A stretch of 64,000 bases of DNA, taken from NCBI RefSeq assembly GCF_000275845.1, contig NW_006766939.1:142493-206492 (forward strand), given 5' to 3'. The notes under the pieces were generated by a model. The model ran no database searches, had not been told where the DNA came from, and saw nothing but the letters and a program-made list of their open reading frames with translations. Origin of the DNA: Dichomitus squalens LYAD-421 SS1 (taxonomy: Eukaryota; Basidiomycota; Agaricomycetes; Polyporales; Polyporaceae). A program made the translations under genes and the position numbers. Shown here in pieces: positions 46,716 through 58,969 of the stretch; position 1 is the first letter of the stretch; each line of letters begins with the position of its first letter.

Positions 46716-48199
46716 ATGGGTAACTGCGTGTCCACCCAGGACCGCGAGGCACAGCTGCGCTCCCAGGAGATAGATAAGCAGATCGAGGAGGACTCGCGCA
46801 AGCTCAAGAAGGAGTGCAAGATCCTCCTCCTCGGCTCGGGCGAGTCGGGCAAGAGCACGATCGTCAAGCAGATGAAGATCATCCACCAGAACGGCTACAC
46901 GCCCGACGAGCGCAATGCCTACCGCCAGACGATATACAAGAACCTGCTCGACTCGGCGCACCACATCATCACCGCCATGCGCAAGCTCGGCATGGACTGT
47001 GAAGATCCAGCGAACCGCGCACGCCTTGAGAAGATCCTCGACTATTCCGTCAACCCCGCCCCGACGTTCTACTTTGCGGAGGACATGGCCAAGGCCATCT
47101 TCGACCTCTGGAAGGACCCCATCATTCCCAAGATTATGGACCATAGTAGCGAGTTCTACCTGATGGACAGTGCGAGCTAGTGAGTACCCTACTCTCGCTG
47201 CAACCCCAGCGCCACGCCTCCCGACGCCTGGACGAGCATCAACTGCTGGGCGCCTACTCACGACTGCGCGCTGGGGTCATCTCGGCGGTGTGCGGGGCAT
47301 GGCGGAGGCGCTGCTACATGACAGGACGGGGCTGACTCGTTTGGTTCTCTGCCTTAGTTTCTTCACCGAGGCGCTTCGAATAGGAACGCCCAACTACATT
47401 CCTACGGAGACGGACGTGCTGCGGGCACGAGCGACAAGTAGAGGCATCACGGAGACGAGGTTTTCATTAGGGCCATTATCGTGAGTACCCTTGACACGCG
47501 AATCCGTCTCTTTCGGAAGCCCGCCACCTGCGAGGCGCTGTGCTGGACGATCCGTTGCTAACGTGGGTGACGATGGGCAGAATACACATGTTCGACGTAG
47601 GCGGGCAGCGGTCAGAACGGAAGAAGTGGATACACTGCTTCGAGAGCGTGACGAGCATCATCTTCTGCACGGCGCTGAGCGAGTACGATCAGGTGCTGTT
47701 GGAGGATCGGAATCAGGTGCGTGCCTTTGTCAAACTCGGCGTTCGATATCCGGCATCTGACGGTCACCTACCAAAATGCATATGTCGATGTGGCCTGCAG
47801 AAACGAATGCAAGAGTCGCTCATCCTGTTCGAGTCGGTGATCAACTCGCGGTGGTTCCTCCGAACGTCAATTATCCTGTTTTTGAACAAGATCGACGTGT
47901 TCAAGAGTAAGCTCCCGAAGGTGCCCCTCGAGCGGTACTTCCCCGAATACACGGGCGGGCCCGACATTAACAAGGCGGCGAAGTACATCTTGTGGCGGTT
48001 CATGCAGGCGAACAGGGCAAGGCTGAGCGTGTACCCACAGTGAGTGTCCATCTCATGCGTGGCTATGAGTGAGGAATGGCGCTGACCTCGTGTGCGCAGT
48101 TTAACCCAGGCGACAGATACCTCGAATATCCGATTGGTATTCGCGGCAGTGAAGGAGACAATACTGCAGAACGCACTCAAGGATTCCGGCATTCTGTGA
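46716..48199 (+). CDS. Heterotrimeric G-protein alpha subunit (group I/Gi-like)
   Basis: Membrane-bound GTPase that relays receptor signals such as pheromone or nutrient cues. Exons 46716-47179, 47358-47480, 47581-47716, 47801-48039, 48100-48199, giving 353 residues, the canonical size. MGNCVS start for myristoyl (Gly2) and palmitoyl (Cys4) groups. [10 protein letters not shown]-loop near residue 40, [12 protein letters not shown] switch II, FLNKID (NKxD), TQATDT base-binding loop and a DSGIL tail. Switch I is unusual: where R-x-K-T-T-G-I is expected, the sequence at about 47430-47450 reads R-A-T-S-R-G-I. The Arg finger and Gly are kept, the Mg-binding Thr is Ser, and the next Thr is Arg. The remaining protein is highly conserved. 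Confidence 0.95.
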
Positions 48200-50927
48200 C
48201 ACCTGCTTGCTCTTTGTCTTCTCCTTTCTCGTCTTTGCTCCGCAGTCCTGGAGGGTTGGATTGAATTGTGCTTAGTGTAGAGTCTGTTTCTGTCTGGTGA
48301 GTTTGTCTGTGACTCCTTGCTTCGTATGGCCGTGCTGACTGGTCGGTTACCCATCTGCCTCCTTCCCGAACTTACCCATGCCACTTGCCCATGCAGTTGG
48401 ATCCGCTCGCATCGCATGTTTGCATCCACACATTCGTTCCCTTCAAAGTCCCTCCGCGCCTCCCGTCCTATCACTCATCGCTCATCGCCCATCTCTCATA
48501 CTGGTTTGTACGCATGCTGCATCTCACGTCTCATCCCATCCATGATCGACTATCTGTCTCGTCGTCGCGCTTGCCACTTGTCTGTTCTCGCTGAACACCC
48601 TCCACCCGCCTCGGTCATCGACATCGCCTGTCTCTATTGCACGCTTTGCCTTGCCTTCCCACCATACCTTCTTCATGTCGCCTGCGGTTAAAGCCTGCAC
48701 CGACCAGGGTTTTCACACGCTGTCACGGTCGTCATAGTCTCGCGTTCTTAGACGGGTGATCCGATCGTATAACACGTCCGACGACGACCGATGTCGTCGA
48801 GTCCGTGCGATGGGAGGCACGTCCGACTTGACGTGTACGCTCTCGCGCGGCCGGATCCGTCCCCCCCCCCCCCCTCTATGCCCGACGTCCGAGCGGACAT
48901 CCGGTTGGACGCACGTCCCTGACGCTCCGACTACGACGTACAGACCGACGCCCGTCCGCTTTCGTCGACAAGCCAATTGGCGTCACTGTCCATTGGAGAC
49001 TTCGACCAGTTGGCTTACTCGGACATGTGGCAGCGGGGTCCATCGGTTCACTCGAACGTGACGCTTGCGCTGCAGGTGCAGAAGCCGGCAACTCCCCTCC
49101 TGTATCTTCTTGCCCATGCGCTATCCCATCCTTCCATCCGACCCCCAAGATCTACCTTGCCCGACCTCGTTCCTACTACTACGTTCTCCCGCTCTAGCGA
49201 TCTCAGTCCGTCTCCAAGACACTGCTTTCACGGGCTGTGCGTCCTCCATCCTCCTATTCCTATAACTCCCATTACCTTCCTCGCCCTCCCATCGACACGC
49301 ACACGCGCACTCCGCGCATCCCGCTCCATCTCACCTCATCCTGCCTGTCACCTCATGCACCCTATCCTCCTCATCTCATCTCCCTTGTTTAGTGTCTCCG
49401 TCCTCGTCCCCCCACCGTTCCCGCACGTGAACCCCTATCTTATTTTACATGATCATGACCCTGGCCGAAGTGCCGTCGCCCTCTCGTTCCTCGTCCCGCC
49501 CTTCACACTTCACGTACCCTTTTCGTCGTTGTTCTGCGTTTTTGCTACCTTGCTGCCGTTCTTCCCTGCCTCTCGTCGTATCCAATGCTATGTATACAGT
49601 AGGAATTAGTTTCTGGGGGAAAGGCAGCCTCGCGCGGGACGAGGCGGAAGGAACGGGGCGTGGTGTACATACGTACAGACAGACATACGCATACAGTATG
49701 CAACACACAGGCACGATGCGCACTAGGTGCGCGTTTGGTGTACGGCCTACTATGGGCGTGTGCGTGTGCTCGACATTGCGTTGCTGCGAACTTGTGATTC
49801 ATTGGCAGGGGCGATACTCGAGATGCCCATGCCCTGCCTTGCAACTGTCCCCGGAGGTTATGCGCGGGGGAGGAATGGTAAGGTTCGGGTACATGGTGTC
49901 TTCCGATTTTTGCTGAATGTCATGTCTAGCCCTGGCTGCTCGTGTTCGCCATCGTCGTGGTTCGCAGGTGTGAAGACCTCGCCATCTCCTTCAAGTGAGA
50001 GGATGGCAGAGATCTACAGGCACAACATTGACCGACTCATCCATGATCTCACAATATAGGACATCCAGGTCGCTTCCAGCACGAAGTCGGAGGGCTTCGG
50101 TGGACCGGTAATTTTGAGTTTGTGTAGACACTTCGGTCGGGATGGCGCTCCCACCCCTGCCGCAGTATAGTCTAGGTTCGTCCATGGCGTTCTCAGGATT
50201 GCTTTAGGGGTACGCGTTCTTTCTCAATCTATGCTGCTAGTCTACTCGATGCCTTATGTACAGCGTCCATGTAGGTGGGAGTCCCCCCATAACCTGACTG
50301 AAGGCTTCAGCCCTCCTGCGTCCCACAACTTGAGGACCGACGCCCCTCGGTATCTTCTGCAAACACCATGAACTGTCTTTCGATTTTTGTACTGCAGCCT
50401 AGCTGTGCTGTGTGGCCGCCAACGATAACGTAACGGGGGACACGGGTGGCATGGGACTTCTCTCCTCAGATAGGCAAGACCGCGATGATCAGCCCCGATC
50501 TCAAACACCCGCAGCTACCACCTCTACACCATCCTTGCCTGGCCAACCTGTCCAGGCTTTGACCTGTCTATATGTTCGTTGCTCTTCCCTTTCTGAAGCC
50601 AGGGTGCACCCTGGCCGAAGTCGACTCATGCAGAGTAATGGAAGGGTTCTAGCTGACGTACGTGTCGTTCTCGCTGATCGTCAGTGACGCTATCATCTTT
50701 TGCGTCACTGGCAGAGGCGATGACATCTCACTGATCAACTATGTCACTCGCTAGAATGGGAGGCCCAGCGATGTGTATCAAACTAGTGAGTGGTCTTCAA
50801 GTTCATCTAATCCTTCATATCGCTCGCAACAAGATCGGGTTGATCGTCCTTCGGCCTTCTGTGACATCTGGACTAGGCTCGACATTCAGGTTCATATGGA
50901 ATCATGTCATTCGCTGTTACCTAGTCA
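48200..50927. other. Long gene-poor region with CT-rich stretches
   Basis: About 2.7 kb after the G-alpha gene. Long CT-rich segments (48180-48680 and 49100-49600) create open frames of low complexity that I do not regard as genes. Holds a 14-C run. The ACT-domain gene's 3' flank lies at the right end. Confidence 0.45.
48861..48874. repeat. Homopolymer tract, 14 C
   Basis: Fourteen consecutive C within a CpG-rich block (48740-48990). Length is likely to vary and to be error-prone in reads. Confidence 0.9.
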
Positions 50928-51453
50928 TCAAAAGAACCAACCGTCTTGTGTAAGAGTAACAACCGCATCCTCGATCCTGCCTTTTGGGACGAGGCAATAA
51001 TCCGTGTTCCTATTCAGATCGATGTATGCGCGTCAGCATGAGATAAGCCTCGCAACCCCCTTATATGTTACTCACCAGGTCGAGATTGCGAAGATGCCAA
51101 TATTTGCCTGCTTGAGAGGCTCCAGCAAGCCGCCCAAAATGCCCGTTAGTTCTGGAGGGTGACATATCAGTCATCTCCAAAACGCCACGAGTCTCCCTTC
51201 CCATTCCGAGCTCACCAAAGGGCATGGGCCCTGCTATTTTGATGCACTTCCATTCGCCTTCAGACTCTTCTTCGACAGTACATTGACCTACGATCGATAT
51301 CTCCTCCAGGGTACGTGTAATGGACAGAAGAGATTGAGGTTCTTCCGCTATCCGCCGTAAGACATCTGCAGGCACTTCTTGCACCTTTCGTACGTAGAAA
51401 ACGCCAGGAAGAACTGAGAGACGAAGGCAAGGATGCTCGCGGGTGACGCTCAT
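50928..51453 (-). CDS. Small ACT-domain protein
   Basis: Short protein of the fungal ACT-domain family related to the amino-acid-sensing ACT folds of CASTOR-like proteins. Exons (minus): 51453-51216, 51151-51076, 51009-50928, giving 131 residues. First ACT half: RLSVLPGVFYVRKV, LLSITRTLEEISIVGQ and WKCIKIAGPMPF. Second: ELTGILGGLLEPLKQANIGI, FAISTWNTDYCLVPKGRIED. The SITRT.EEISIV and STWNTDY elements are the hallmarks of this family. All three exons join in frame. Ligand not known; amino-acid binding is inferred from the fold. Confidence 0.85.
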
Positions 51454-52099
51454 GACGGTGGAATGAAGAAAACGTGCTCATATCATAAGTAGGGTTAGGG
51501 GTGCTCAGCTATCGCTCCCACCGCGCTTCAGAGTCCCAGAGGATAGCGTCCATCTTGCTCTCTCGAACGCCGCGCAGAGCCCTCCATTGAGGTCTAGTGT
51601 ATCTGTGAGGACGTAACGCAGGCGAAGAGGTCTAGAGGGTACCAGGTAAACAAGCTTTTTAGGCCTAGTATGCGTGGCCTCCGGTTTCAGGTGACTGATA
51701 TAGGTATAGGATACTACCCACGACAATATTGTGGAGCGATGAGGCGTCGCGCTGTCTCTACTGTACTGAAGTATTAGGCTCATTCAACATCTCGAACTTG
51801 ACTTGCTAATTCCCCTTGACGATAGCTACGTATGACCTGTGCTATGTCTTCTTGGATACGGTGCTTTGACCAGCCACAGACACGACGTCGCAAGTTGGGT
51901 CGATAGTACCACACCGTTGGGCCCGACGGTCCATAGATCTCGATACCTCTGGCTCACGCGTTCAGTAGGTAATCTTTAAGCTTCTCAGCGGAAAGCACAG
52001 GACATGGCGGCACCAGTTGTCTCAGATGCAATCTATGCGATGTGATTCTTCTAACTATACAATCCATGGTAATCTGCCACAAACATCATGCCCTCGCGC
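51454..52099. other. Intergenic, no gene seen
   Basis: Promoter of the ACT gene at the left and 3' flank of the nitroreductase at the right. No recognisable frame. Confidence 0.5.
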
Positions 52100-52836
52100 T
52101 CACTGCTTGCCAAAGGTCTTGAAGCGGACGCCCTCGATGGGCTGGAACGTCTTCTCGCCGGCGGGCGCGGACGGCTTACCGAAGACGAGCTGCGCAACGA
52201 GCGTCCACGACGAGGGAAGGTCCCAAGTCGACAGGACCTGGGGGGTGATAAGGGGGTTGTAGTGCTGGAGCGACGCGCCGAGACCCTCAGCCTCAAGCGC
52301 AGTCCAGACGATGTACTGGAGGATGCCCTGCACATGGTGCGTGTCAGCCTTCAGTGTTACGAGGAAGTACAGCGAGAGGGAAACATACAGAGGCGTGCTG
52401 CGACCACTGGGGGAAGCGGTCCTGGTACAGAGGGAACTTGGTCTGAAGCTCCGTAACCGCTGTCTCGTCCTCGAAGAAGAGGACGGTACCGTGGCCGTTA
52501 GCAAAGCCCTGGATCCTGCCCTCGGTAGCAGGGAGCTGCTCGGCGGGGACAATGCCCTTGAGTACGTTCAGAGTGATCTCCCAGAGCTTCTTGTGCTCAG
52601 CGCCAAGGAGAAGGACCGCCTAGAACGGAAGCGGGGTTAGAGTTGAGCGCTCGGAATGGACCGACGTTCTTGGTACATACGCGGCTACTCTGGCTGTTGA
52701 AGGAGCTCGGGGCGTGCTTGACCGCCTCGGTGATGATCTCCTGGATCTTCTCATCAGGGATAGTCGTCTCGGAGGTAATCGTGTACACGGAACGACGGTT
52801 CCGGACAGCCTCAAAGAATGCAGCAGAGCCAGACAT
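52100..52836 (-). CDS. Nitroreductase-family (Frm2/Hbn1-like) flavoprotein
   Basis: FMN-dependent NAD(P)H oxidoreductase of the nitroreductase fold; yeast relatives act in fatty-acid signalling and oxidative stress. Exons (minus): 52836-52681, 52619-52389, 52327-52100, giving 204 residues. Marks: FFEAVRNRRSVYTIT, IITEAVKHAPSSFNSQSSR (FMN phosphate site), AVLLLGAEHKKLWE, ILQYIVWTALEAEGLGASLQHYN and FGKPSAPAGEKTF, in the order usual for this subfamily. The frame is open upstream to an ATG at 52989 with a basic, Ser-rich leader. However, a strong TATA box sits inside that leader (52951-52960), so I take MSGSAAFF at 52836 as the start. A mitochondrial isoform from a farther promoter cannot be excluded. 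Confidence 0.88.
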
Positions 52837-52950
52837 GTTGGTGCGGTACTGGGAGTGTGAGAAGGCTAGGCGAGAGGGCGAGAGGGAGGAAGCGTTGACA
52901 GGTGACACAAGGCGGCGTTGGGTGAGGGATAACAACGACCGGGAGGTCCT

Positions 52951-52960
52951 GTTATATATG
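52951..52960 (-). promoter_or_regulatory. TATA box of the nitroreductase gene
   Basis: gttatatatg reads CATATATAAC on the minus strand, about 115 bp before the ATG at 52836. It decides the start codon. Confidence 0.5.
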
Positions 52961-54405
52961 GACGGAATCGATGAAATACCGCTCATCATCTTGAAGGCTG
53001 AAGGCGTTATCTGTGAGAGATCTTGACGAGGGCCCTGGTCTGGTAGAAATCCTTGACTGATACCGCTGGGGTCATCGTACATGCGGCGGTAGGCGCGAGA
53101 ACCTGGCTGCTGAGTAATGTCCTTACCTTCCAGACCAGTAGTCGTGCGAGCGTAGGTGCTCTATAAGGATAGTTTAGTTGCGTGATATGTTCAGCCGGGC
53201 GGCTCGGACGTTCCCTTGCTCCATATATGGCATTTTGATCGTCCATGACTAGACAGTACCACGTCAGCGTCCCCGGTCCTCACATGTCAAATCCCCCCAG
53301 TCCGTTGCGCAACATTCGTCCAACGTTTCTCTATCGCACATCTTTGATCTTGGGGACATGGGGCGTCGAAAATTCCAGGACTATGTAGTGCCACTGTGCC
53401 CTGCTGAGAATTACAATGCGATCCTCGCATCGATGAGTGTGCTCGGATTGAGCGCATTGATCTATGTGCGATACTTGCCGTAGTCCGAATCTTTTAGAAG
53501 GGCCTTGTGGAGGTGGCGTTCATCCAGCCCTCCTCGTATCTTTCTATGGTAAGAACTCAACGAGAGAAGCATCTCACAACATCGAGCAGCTTGCTGCGGC
53601 GACTGTGGGATTTTGCCACTTACTAGCTATACCCGTCCCTCTGTATCATCATAGATACCCTGCCCATTCTATGACCCATAGTAAGAGTTGTTGTTGGCGC
53701 CCCTACAAGTTTCCTGTTGTCGATGACTTCTCGCAGCTCTCGTACAGTAATACGGCTATGATTTGGCTATGGTAAGCAGACGCCATTTGTCAACATATAT
53801 GACCATTCGACTCGCGCTCAACGATACCGCCGAACCATCTGTTTCCTGGAATCAGGGTTTGGAGGTCTGTAAGTATACACATTTGGCAATCACTTCTGAC
53901 AGCTGCAGAGCCCAACATATGTTTATTTACCTGCTATGATATGATGTTGCAAGTATCCGATATGACATCAAGCTCATAGAGCGGTCAAACAACCCTATGC
54001 GTAGATCTGCGGGCGATACAAACAATGTTGGGCTCTGTGCCTATCCGATGCTACTAGTAGGTGCTTCTCTGTTTACATGCGGTCCCCTTATACTGGCGAG
54101 GTTTTAGTACCATTGCGAGTACTGTAAGTCATCAGATTATTCATGTGTGGACGATGTTAGTTACGTGCCGACGATAGTTGGACGAGTTCGGGCTTTTTGG
54201 GGACTGTGTAATATAGGCTCTGTTGATTGCTTAGAATCCACGTTTGCACGCGGCCGGGAGCGATGTTGGACTGCATGCGATGTCTCGACGTCGAAGCCAA
54301 TAGCCTCTGATCATAACAAAGACAAACATTGTCGGGCCGAATGTTACCGGAGGAAGTCCTCTGTCAATCCACCATGCTTGAATACTTCGTTTCTAAACCT
54401 CCAAC
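52961..54405. other. Divergent intergenic, no gene seen
   Basis: About 1.4 kb between nitroreductase (minus) and thioesterase (plus). Short frames only. Confidence 0.5.
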
Positions 54406-55447
54406 ATGTACTCCGCCCACCTTCGACGCCAGATAGGTCGCGCATCACGAGCAGCATCAGCTCGCTGGTCATCCACTTCCACGTCATCTAGCGCCTCATC
54501 TGCGTTCTGGAGAAATTTCCGATTATTGACTGGTGCTACGACACTCGCTGCCACATCCTACTATCTTGGAGCCCTCTATCCTCCTGAATTTGTCCACCTG
54601 CTGTCGCCACGACCTGCTCCTGCACCCCTGCATCCCGAAGACCCGGCCGCACTTGCCCACATTGCCGAGCTCGAGGAAAAACTCAACCATCTTCCCGTAC
54701 TCGCAGCACATCGCGCGCGTCCTGACAAGGCCGAATGGTACGAGACTCGACCGTACCTCAACTTGCCCGAGGAGCGACGCGTGAACAGCTTAACCGCCGG
54801 CACGCTGAAGGGTCCTGGGAAGCTCGCAATCCCGCCACTAGTCCGGGCGCGACACGATGCGAAGGAGAACTGGGTTTTCATCCATGTTGGGCGTGCGCTG
54901 TGTGGGCATGAGGGCGTGATCCATGGAGGATTGCTTGCGACGCTCCTGGATGAGACATTGGCTCGGGTGGTGAGTCTACTCAATGCATCACACTATACTC
55001 GGTCAATCGCCCTGATTCGTCATCTGACTGCGTTCTCCAGGCTCTCCTAAATCTACCCGAGAAGGTCGGCGTGACGGCGAATTTGAACATCAACTACAAG
55101 GCACCCACACGTGCCGACCAGTTCATCGTTATCAAGGTCCGTTTGGATGAAGCACAGGGGAGGAAGTCTCGGGTGTCGGGTGTCGTGGAGGATATGGCAG
55201 GTAACGTCCTTGTGGAAGCGAAGTGCGCCCTAAATTGCTTCTACCCCGAGTTCCACTGATGGAGCGTTCGCTCCGTAGTGCCCTCTTCATTCAACCACGG
55301 TATGCGAAGCTGCTTAACTCCACGGCGGTACGACACATGCTTGGAGAGCCGTCGCACTCCAAGGAGCCCATTACGCCAGGTGCTGTTGCTCCTGTCCCGG
55401 TCAAGCTCCCTGGCGGCGCAGAGATTCTCGTTGACACGAAATCATGA
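54406..55447 (+). CDS. Hotdog-fold (4HBT) thioesterase, mitochondrial type
   Basis: Acyl-CoA thioesterase-like protein. Exons 54406-54969, 55041-55222, 55279-55447, giving 304 residues. The N-terminus is rich in Arg and Ser without acids (RRQIGRASRAASARW), a likely mitochondrial presequence, followed by a possible membrane segment (LLTGATTLAATSYYLGALYP). The hotdog core has LCGHEGVIHGGLLATLLDETLAR with the active-site HGG and Asp-Glu pair, then NLNINYKAPTRADQFIVIKV. If the third intron (GTGCGC...GTAG) is not spliced, a stop at 55257-55259 truncates the protein. The spliced version restores a conserved-looking end with PRYAKLLNSTAVRHMLGEP, so I prefer it. Substrate unknown. Confidence 0.85.
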
Positions 55448-57536
55448 GTCGGCTCTCACCAGTGGGATGGAATGGTGTTTATCACGGGATGTCGTTCGTG
55501 CTGTCTTTGGGATATAGATGCTGGTATCTTCTATCGCTTTTTTTCTTGGCACCAGAAACCTTCGATCCAAGTCAGCAAGGTACTTGCTGACTATAAGGTA
55601 CTTGCTGACTATCGCAGAGCCGCGATTTGATACGGTTAGCCAGATGTTCGTCCTCTTCCTACTCCTCTTCTCTGTCGACCTTCTGGGTTCTAGTCCATGC
55701 AGCTCCTACCGTCAAATGCTCTGCTACTTTGCGGCCTACTACATCCCCGCAATTCCGGCAACAGCCAGAACACTTACACCCAGACATCATGTAGGCCCCT
55801 GGCTCGCTATGCGTCTAGCGCGAGGGATGAGCAACAGCTTACGGGTGCCCATACACTCTGGTTAAGTCGGCACCGATGGGCAAGAGGACAAGGGTGCGTA
55901 CGGATCTCTCTGGCATAGTGGCACGACAGCCTTATTATATTACGTATTCGGCTCTGCCTCGGCATCGGGAGGTGTCTCAATCACCACAGCGCCATGATGC
56001 CTACCTCTAAGTCGAATGCCGCCTCGGGCAAAAGCAGCTCTGCTGCGAATGGGATAAGCACGGGAACCGACCACAATGGCGCAGCAATACAGGCTCAGGG
56101 AGTGTTCTCACCAGACAACTTCACTCGAATCACCGACTTCAACTCGAAGCATTCGTCGCTCCAGATAAGAAGGAGTAAGATGCTGATGTACATCATGGTG
56201 CGAATTTAAGATCCGCGTCGGTCTGCATTACGCCCTGGGAGAATCTGCGTGAAGTCGGCCTCAACCGTGGTCGACTTGACGATCGCGGTTGCTCATTGCG
56301 TCGAGAGTGGACAGGCGCACGATGAGGTTGCCCGCACTCAGGCTAGGCTGTGGCCCGCTAGATGACCATGCGGACGACCTTGATGAGATGTGTTCGTAGA
56401 TATGAACAGTCCGTCGAATACGTGCCATGTGTCCATGACACAGCAACATGTTTAGCAATTTGTCGGCGTGAGCATCGTTGGCGGTGACTTCGGTGAGCGT
56501 GTCGCTATGGGCCCCGGAGCCCGCACTGCTATTTACGATAGGTAGTATTCGCTATTGAAGAGGAGGTCCGCAAACGATGCTAAGAAAGGCCCAGGAGTGA
56601 TCGAGGTACTTACCAGGTCGGCGGCTCAGTCCAGTGGGAGATTTGAACGGGTGAGGTCGCAGATCATGGGTCAGCCTGTAGGAACTGTCGCCGAAACGGT
56701 TTACTGAGCTAAGACCAAAGAACGCACAAAGCGAGTCGGTGATGCATATACGTCTCTTTCGTGCGCTGGTCTCCCATTAAGTCGTTATGTTTCTGCTGGA
56801 CATCGTAGTCAGCCCGAACAGCGCCATAACATGACATGCAGCGTGGTCGCCATCTATGCTTTCCGATGACAATCGAGATTCTGAACGATGCTTAGGATAG
56901 AAGGGGTATTGACGCCCTCCAGAATGCATGAAAGGGCTCGTTGGTGGCCATCCAGGCCGCATCATGAACAGTAATTGCTTCATGGAGCAGATAGTCTTCG
57001 ACCGTAGTGTGTGTGAGGTTGCCTTTACCGACACCACATTAGGTACAAGTACGGAAGAGGTGGACGGGAAGCTGTCAGATCGGTGTACCTGCCACTTTCT
57101 GTGTGAAGAGATGCACGGGTGCATAAGTCTCTCTGTCGTCGTTGGCTGCCATGGGGCCAGAGACGCGACAGACTGACAGCTTCACTGCAATCGAGATGGC
57201 ATGTTGCACGCTGGGACTTGCGATGCTTGGGCTCACTTGACTGGCGAAGACGAGGGAAACGCCAGGCATGGGTCGAATAGACGTCGAATGCACTGACAGG
57301 ATCTTGACTTGAAAACTGATCTACGGATCACGTACAGGGGACTGACGACATCGACTCGTCAGTGGTTAGCGTGGGTTGCATCTACTCATACCAGCTGTGA
57401 GAGTGAGACAGATACGGAATTGAGATAGTGGTTCAAACTTCAAAGACGGTAGCTTTCGCAAACACAGACGCTTGTCAAGGAGAATTTAAACTCGAGATGC
57501 AATCTGCACCTACCAACCTCAGGCCAAATCTCCGCC
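55448..57536. other. Gene-poor region, possible small fragments
   Basis: About 2.1 kb. A Ser-rich frame at 55997-56209 and a short frame at about 56250-56365 look mildly protein-like, but I recognise neither and cannot join them. A search for a MACPF-type partner of the next gene found nothing I could support. Confidence 0.4.
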
Positions 57537-58148
57537 ATGGCTACCACTACGAACACCACCACTATCACTATCACCATCAGTCCGACGCTGAGCATTTGCC
57601 CGTGCACTAGCAAGATAACTCCCGCAGTCGCCGTCGACACCCCGGTGGTGCGGGCCTATGCTCAATGGGTCGCGATCCGCATCAGCAACAAAAGCACCAT
57701 CCCCATCAAGCTGAGAAGCCTAGAAGTATTGTGGGGAATGCTCTACGCTAACGGTCAGTCTACTATTTGGTGAGTGCACGATGGACGAGATGACTGACTT
57801 AAGCTTGTATCGGCGGTGGGGTGCACAGGGAACAAAGACAAGGAGATGGATGTAGACCACTACGACAACGAGGTTGTCGACCCATCTGGACATATGGAAT
57901 TGAGTGCATGCGACAGGGCGGATGCGTCCTTGGGCACAGCAGGTCGCTTCGACCTTGTCGACACGTCCGCCAAGGACGAGATAATCCGCTCATTCTACTG
58001 GGAGGGCCCGTTGGACTCGAAAGAGAATCAGTGGACTGTCAGCGGCGAAATTAGCAAGTGCCACATCCAATCCTCAGGCGCCACCCTTTCCGGCGGTCTC
58101 CTGGGAACGATCGTCGTCGACATCGGGCTGAGCAATGAAACCAATTGA
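57537..58148 (+). CDS. Aegerolysin-family protein
   Basis: Member of the aegerolysin family (Pfam Aegerolysin): small beta-sandwich proteins that bind specific membrane lipids and in some fungi form pores together with a separate MACPF protein. Two exons, 57537-57753 and 57829-58148, join in phase to 178 codons' worth of protein, longer than the usual 130-145. The extra length is at the N-terminus, where a Thr/Ile-rich stretch is coded by an ACCA/ATCA-like microrepeat (57540-57590). The rest matches the family order: the QWVAIRI strand near the start, the Cys-Arg/Asp-Ala-Ser loop, Trp/Tyr-rich membrane-facing segments and a Gly-Thr-Ile C-terminal strand. No signal peptide, as usual for the family. 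No MACPF partner seen in this window. Intact by reading. Confidence 0.85.
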
Positions 58149-58969
58149 GGGTGAGTCTTGTGGTCATGCATGACTCCCTGTGAAGGAAGTAACCGAGAAT
58201 TTCAGGCCATAGCGTCCCATAAGGAGGTCAGATAGGGAGCCTTGCCTTATCCGATTTGGGAATTGTAGACTGTTTGAAGCTGAATTCATGAAGTACCATG
58301 GATGGATCTGCTATTTGATTCGTATATTGATAGCGATGCTGCTAGCGGTGATTACAGTGGGAGCGTACAGTATTCCCATTCGTCTAAGGAACGAGTGACC
58401 TATGATTCTCGATGTGTGGATGTGAGCTGTGCTGGATGCATGGATCGAGCGACGAACAAGGCGAGCGCCAGTGATATGACTTGAAGCTGGAGAGCGATGC
58501 GCCTGCGTATTAGACGCTCAAAGGGGCGGCCCGCATAAGTTATTTACCTTTGTTTGTCTATTATCGACGAGCATTGCGCACTCCCTTGAGCATACACAAC
58601 GACCGTGTATCAAGGTGAAGTAAGACTGAATTTACTAGCTCCCTTAAGATGCGCCTGCGTTATGGGATAATATCGTACGGTCATCGCCAACGTAAGAGGG
58701 AGGTGCATCGGTCCGGGAGATTAGATCAGATCAATTGGGCGACGCATTGAGATCTCAGTGATGCGGCGCTCTTTCTCTCCTTCCATGTTCATGCTGTTCT
58801 CCATCAGCCTTCCTTCCATTCGTTTACTGACCTTTTACTCGTCATAGGCACATTTGTGTCCAGTATCCATAGCAAGAACCCATCATTTAACAGTCGTGGG
58901 ACTCTCACTGGCAACACACTACACCCACACCTGGCGTCGTCTGGCCTTTCTTTGTGCGACGTGAGCAAC
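58149..58969. other. Intergenic, no gene seen
   Basis: Between aegerolysin and bestrophin. A short Ser/Asp-rich frame near 58302-58484 is not recognised. Confidence 0.5.

Noticed and set aside
46174..47261. Long minus-strand frames over the G-alpha gene
   Set aside because: Antisense shadows of the highly codon-biased G-alpha exons.
48977..49609. 210-codon frame after the G-alpha gene
   Set aside because: Produced by CT-rich DNA; composition Pro, Ser, Leu only, with no domain, no intron signals and no conservation pattern I can see.
55994..56365. MACPF partner for the aegerolysin
   Set aside because: Two short protein-like frames occur, but no MACPF signature could be read; not supportable.
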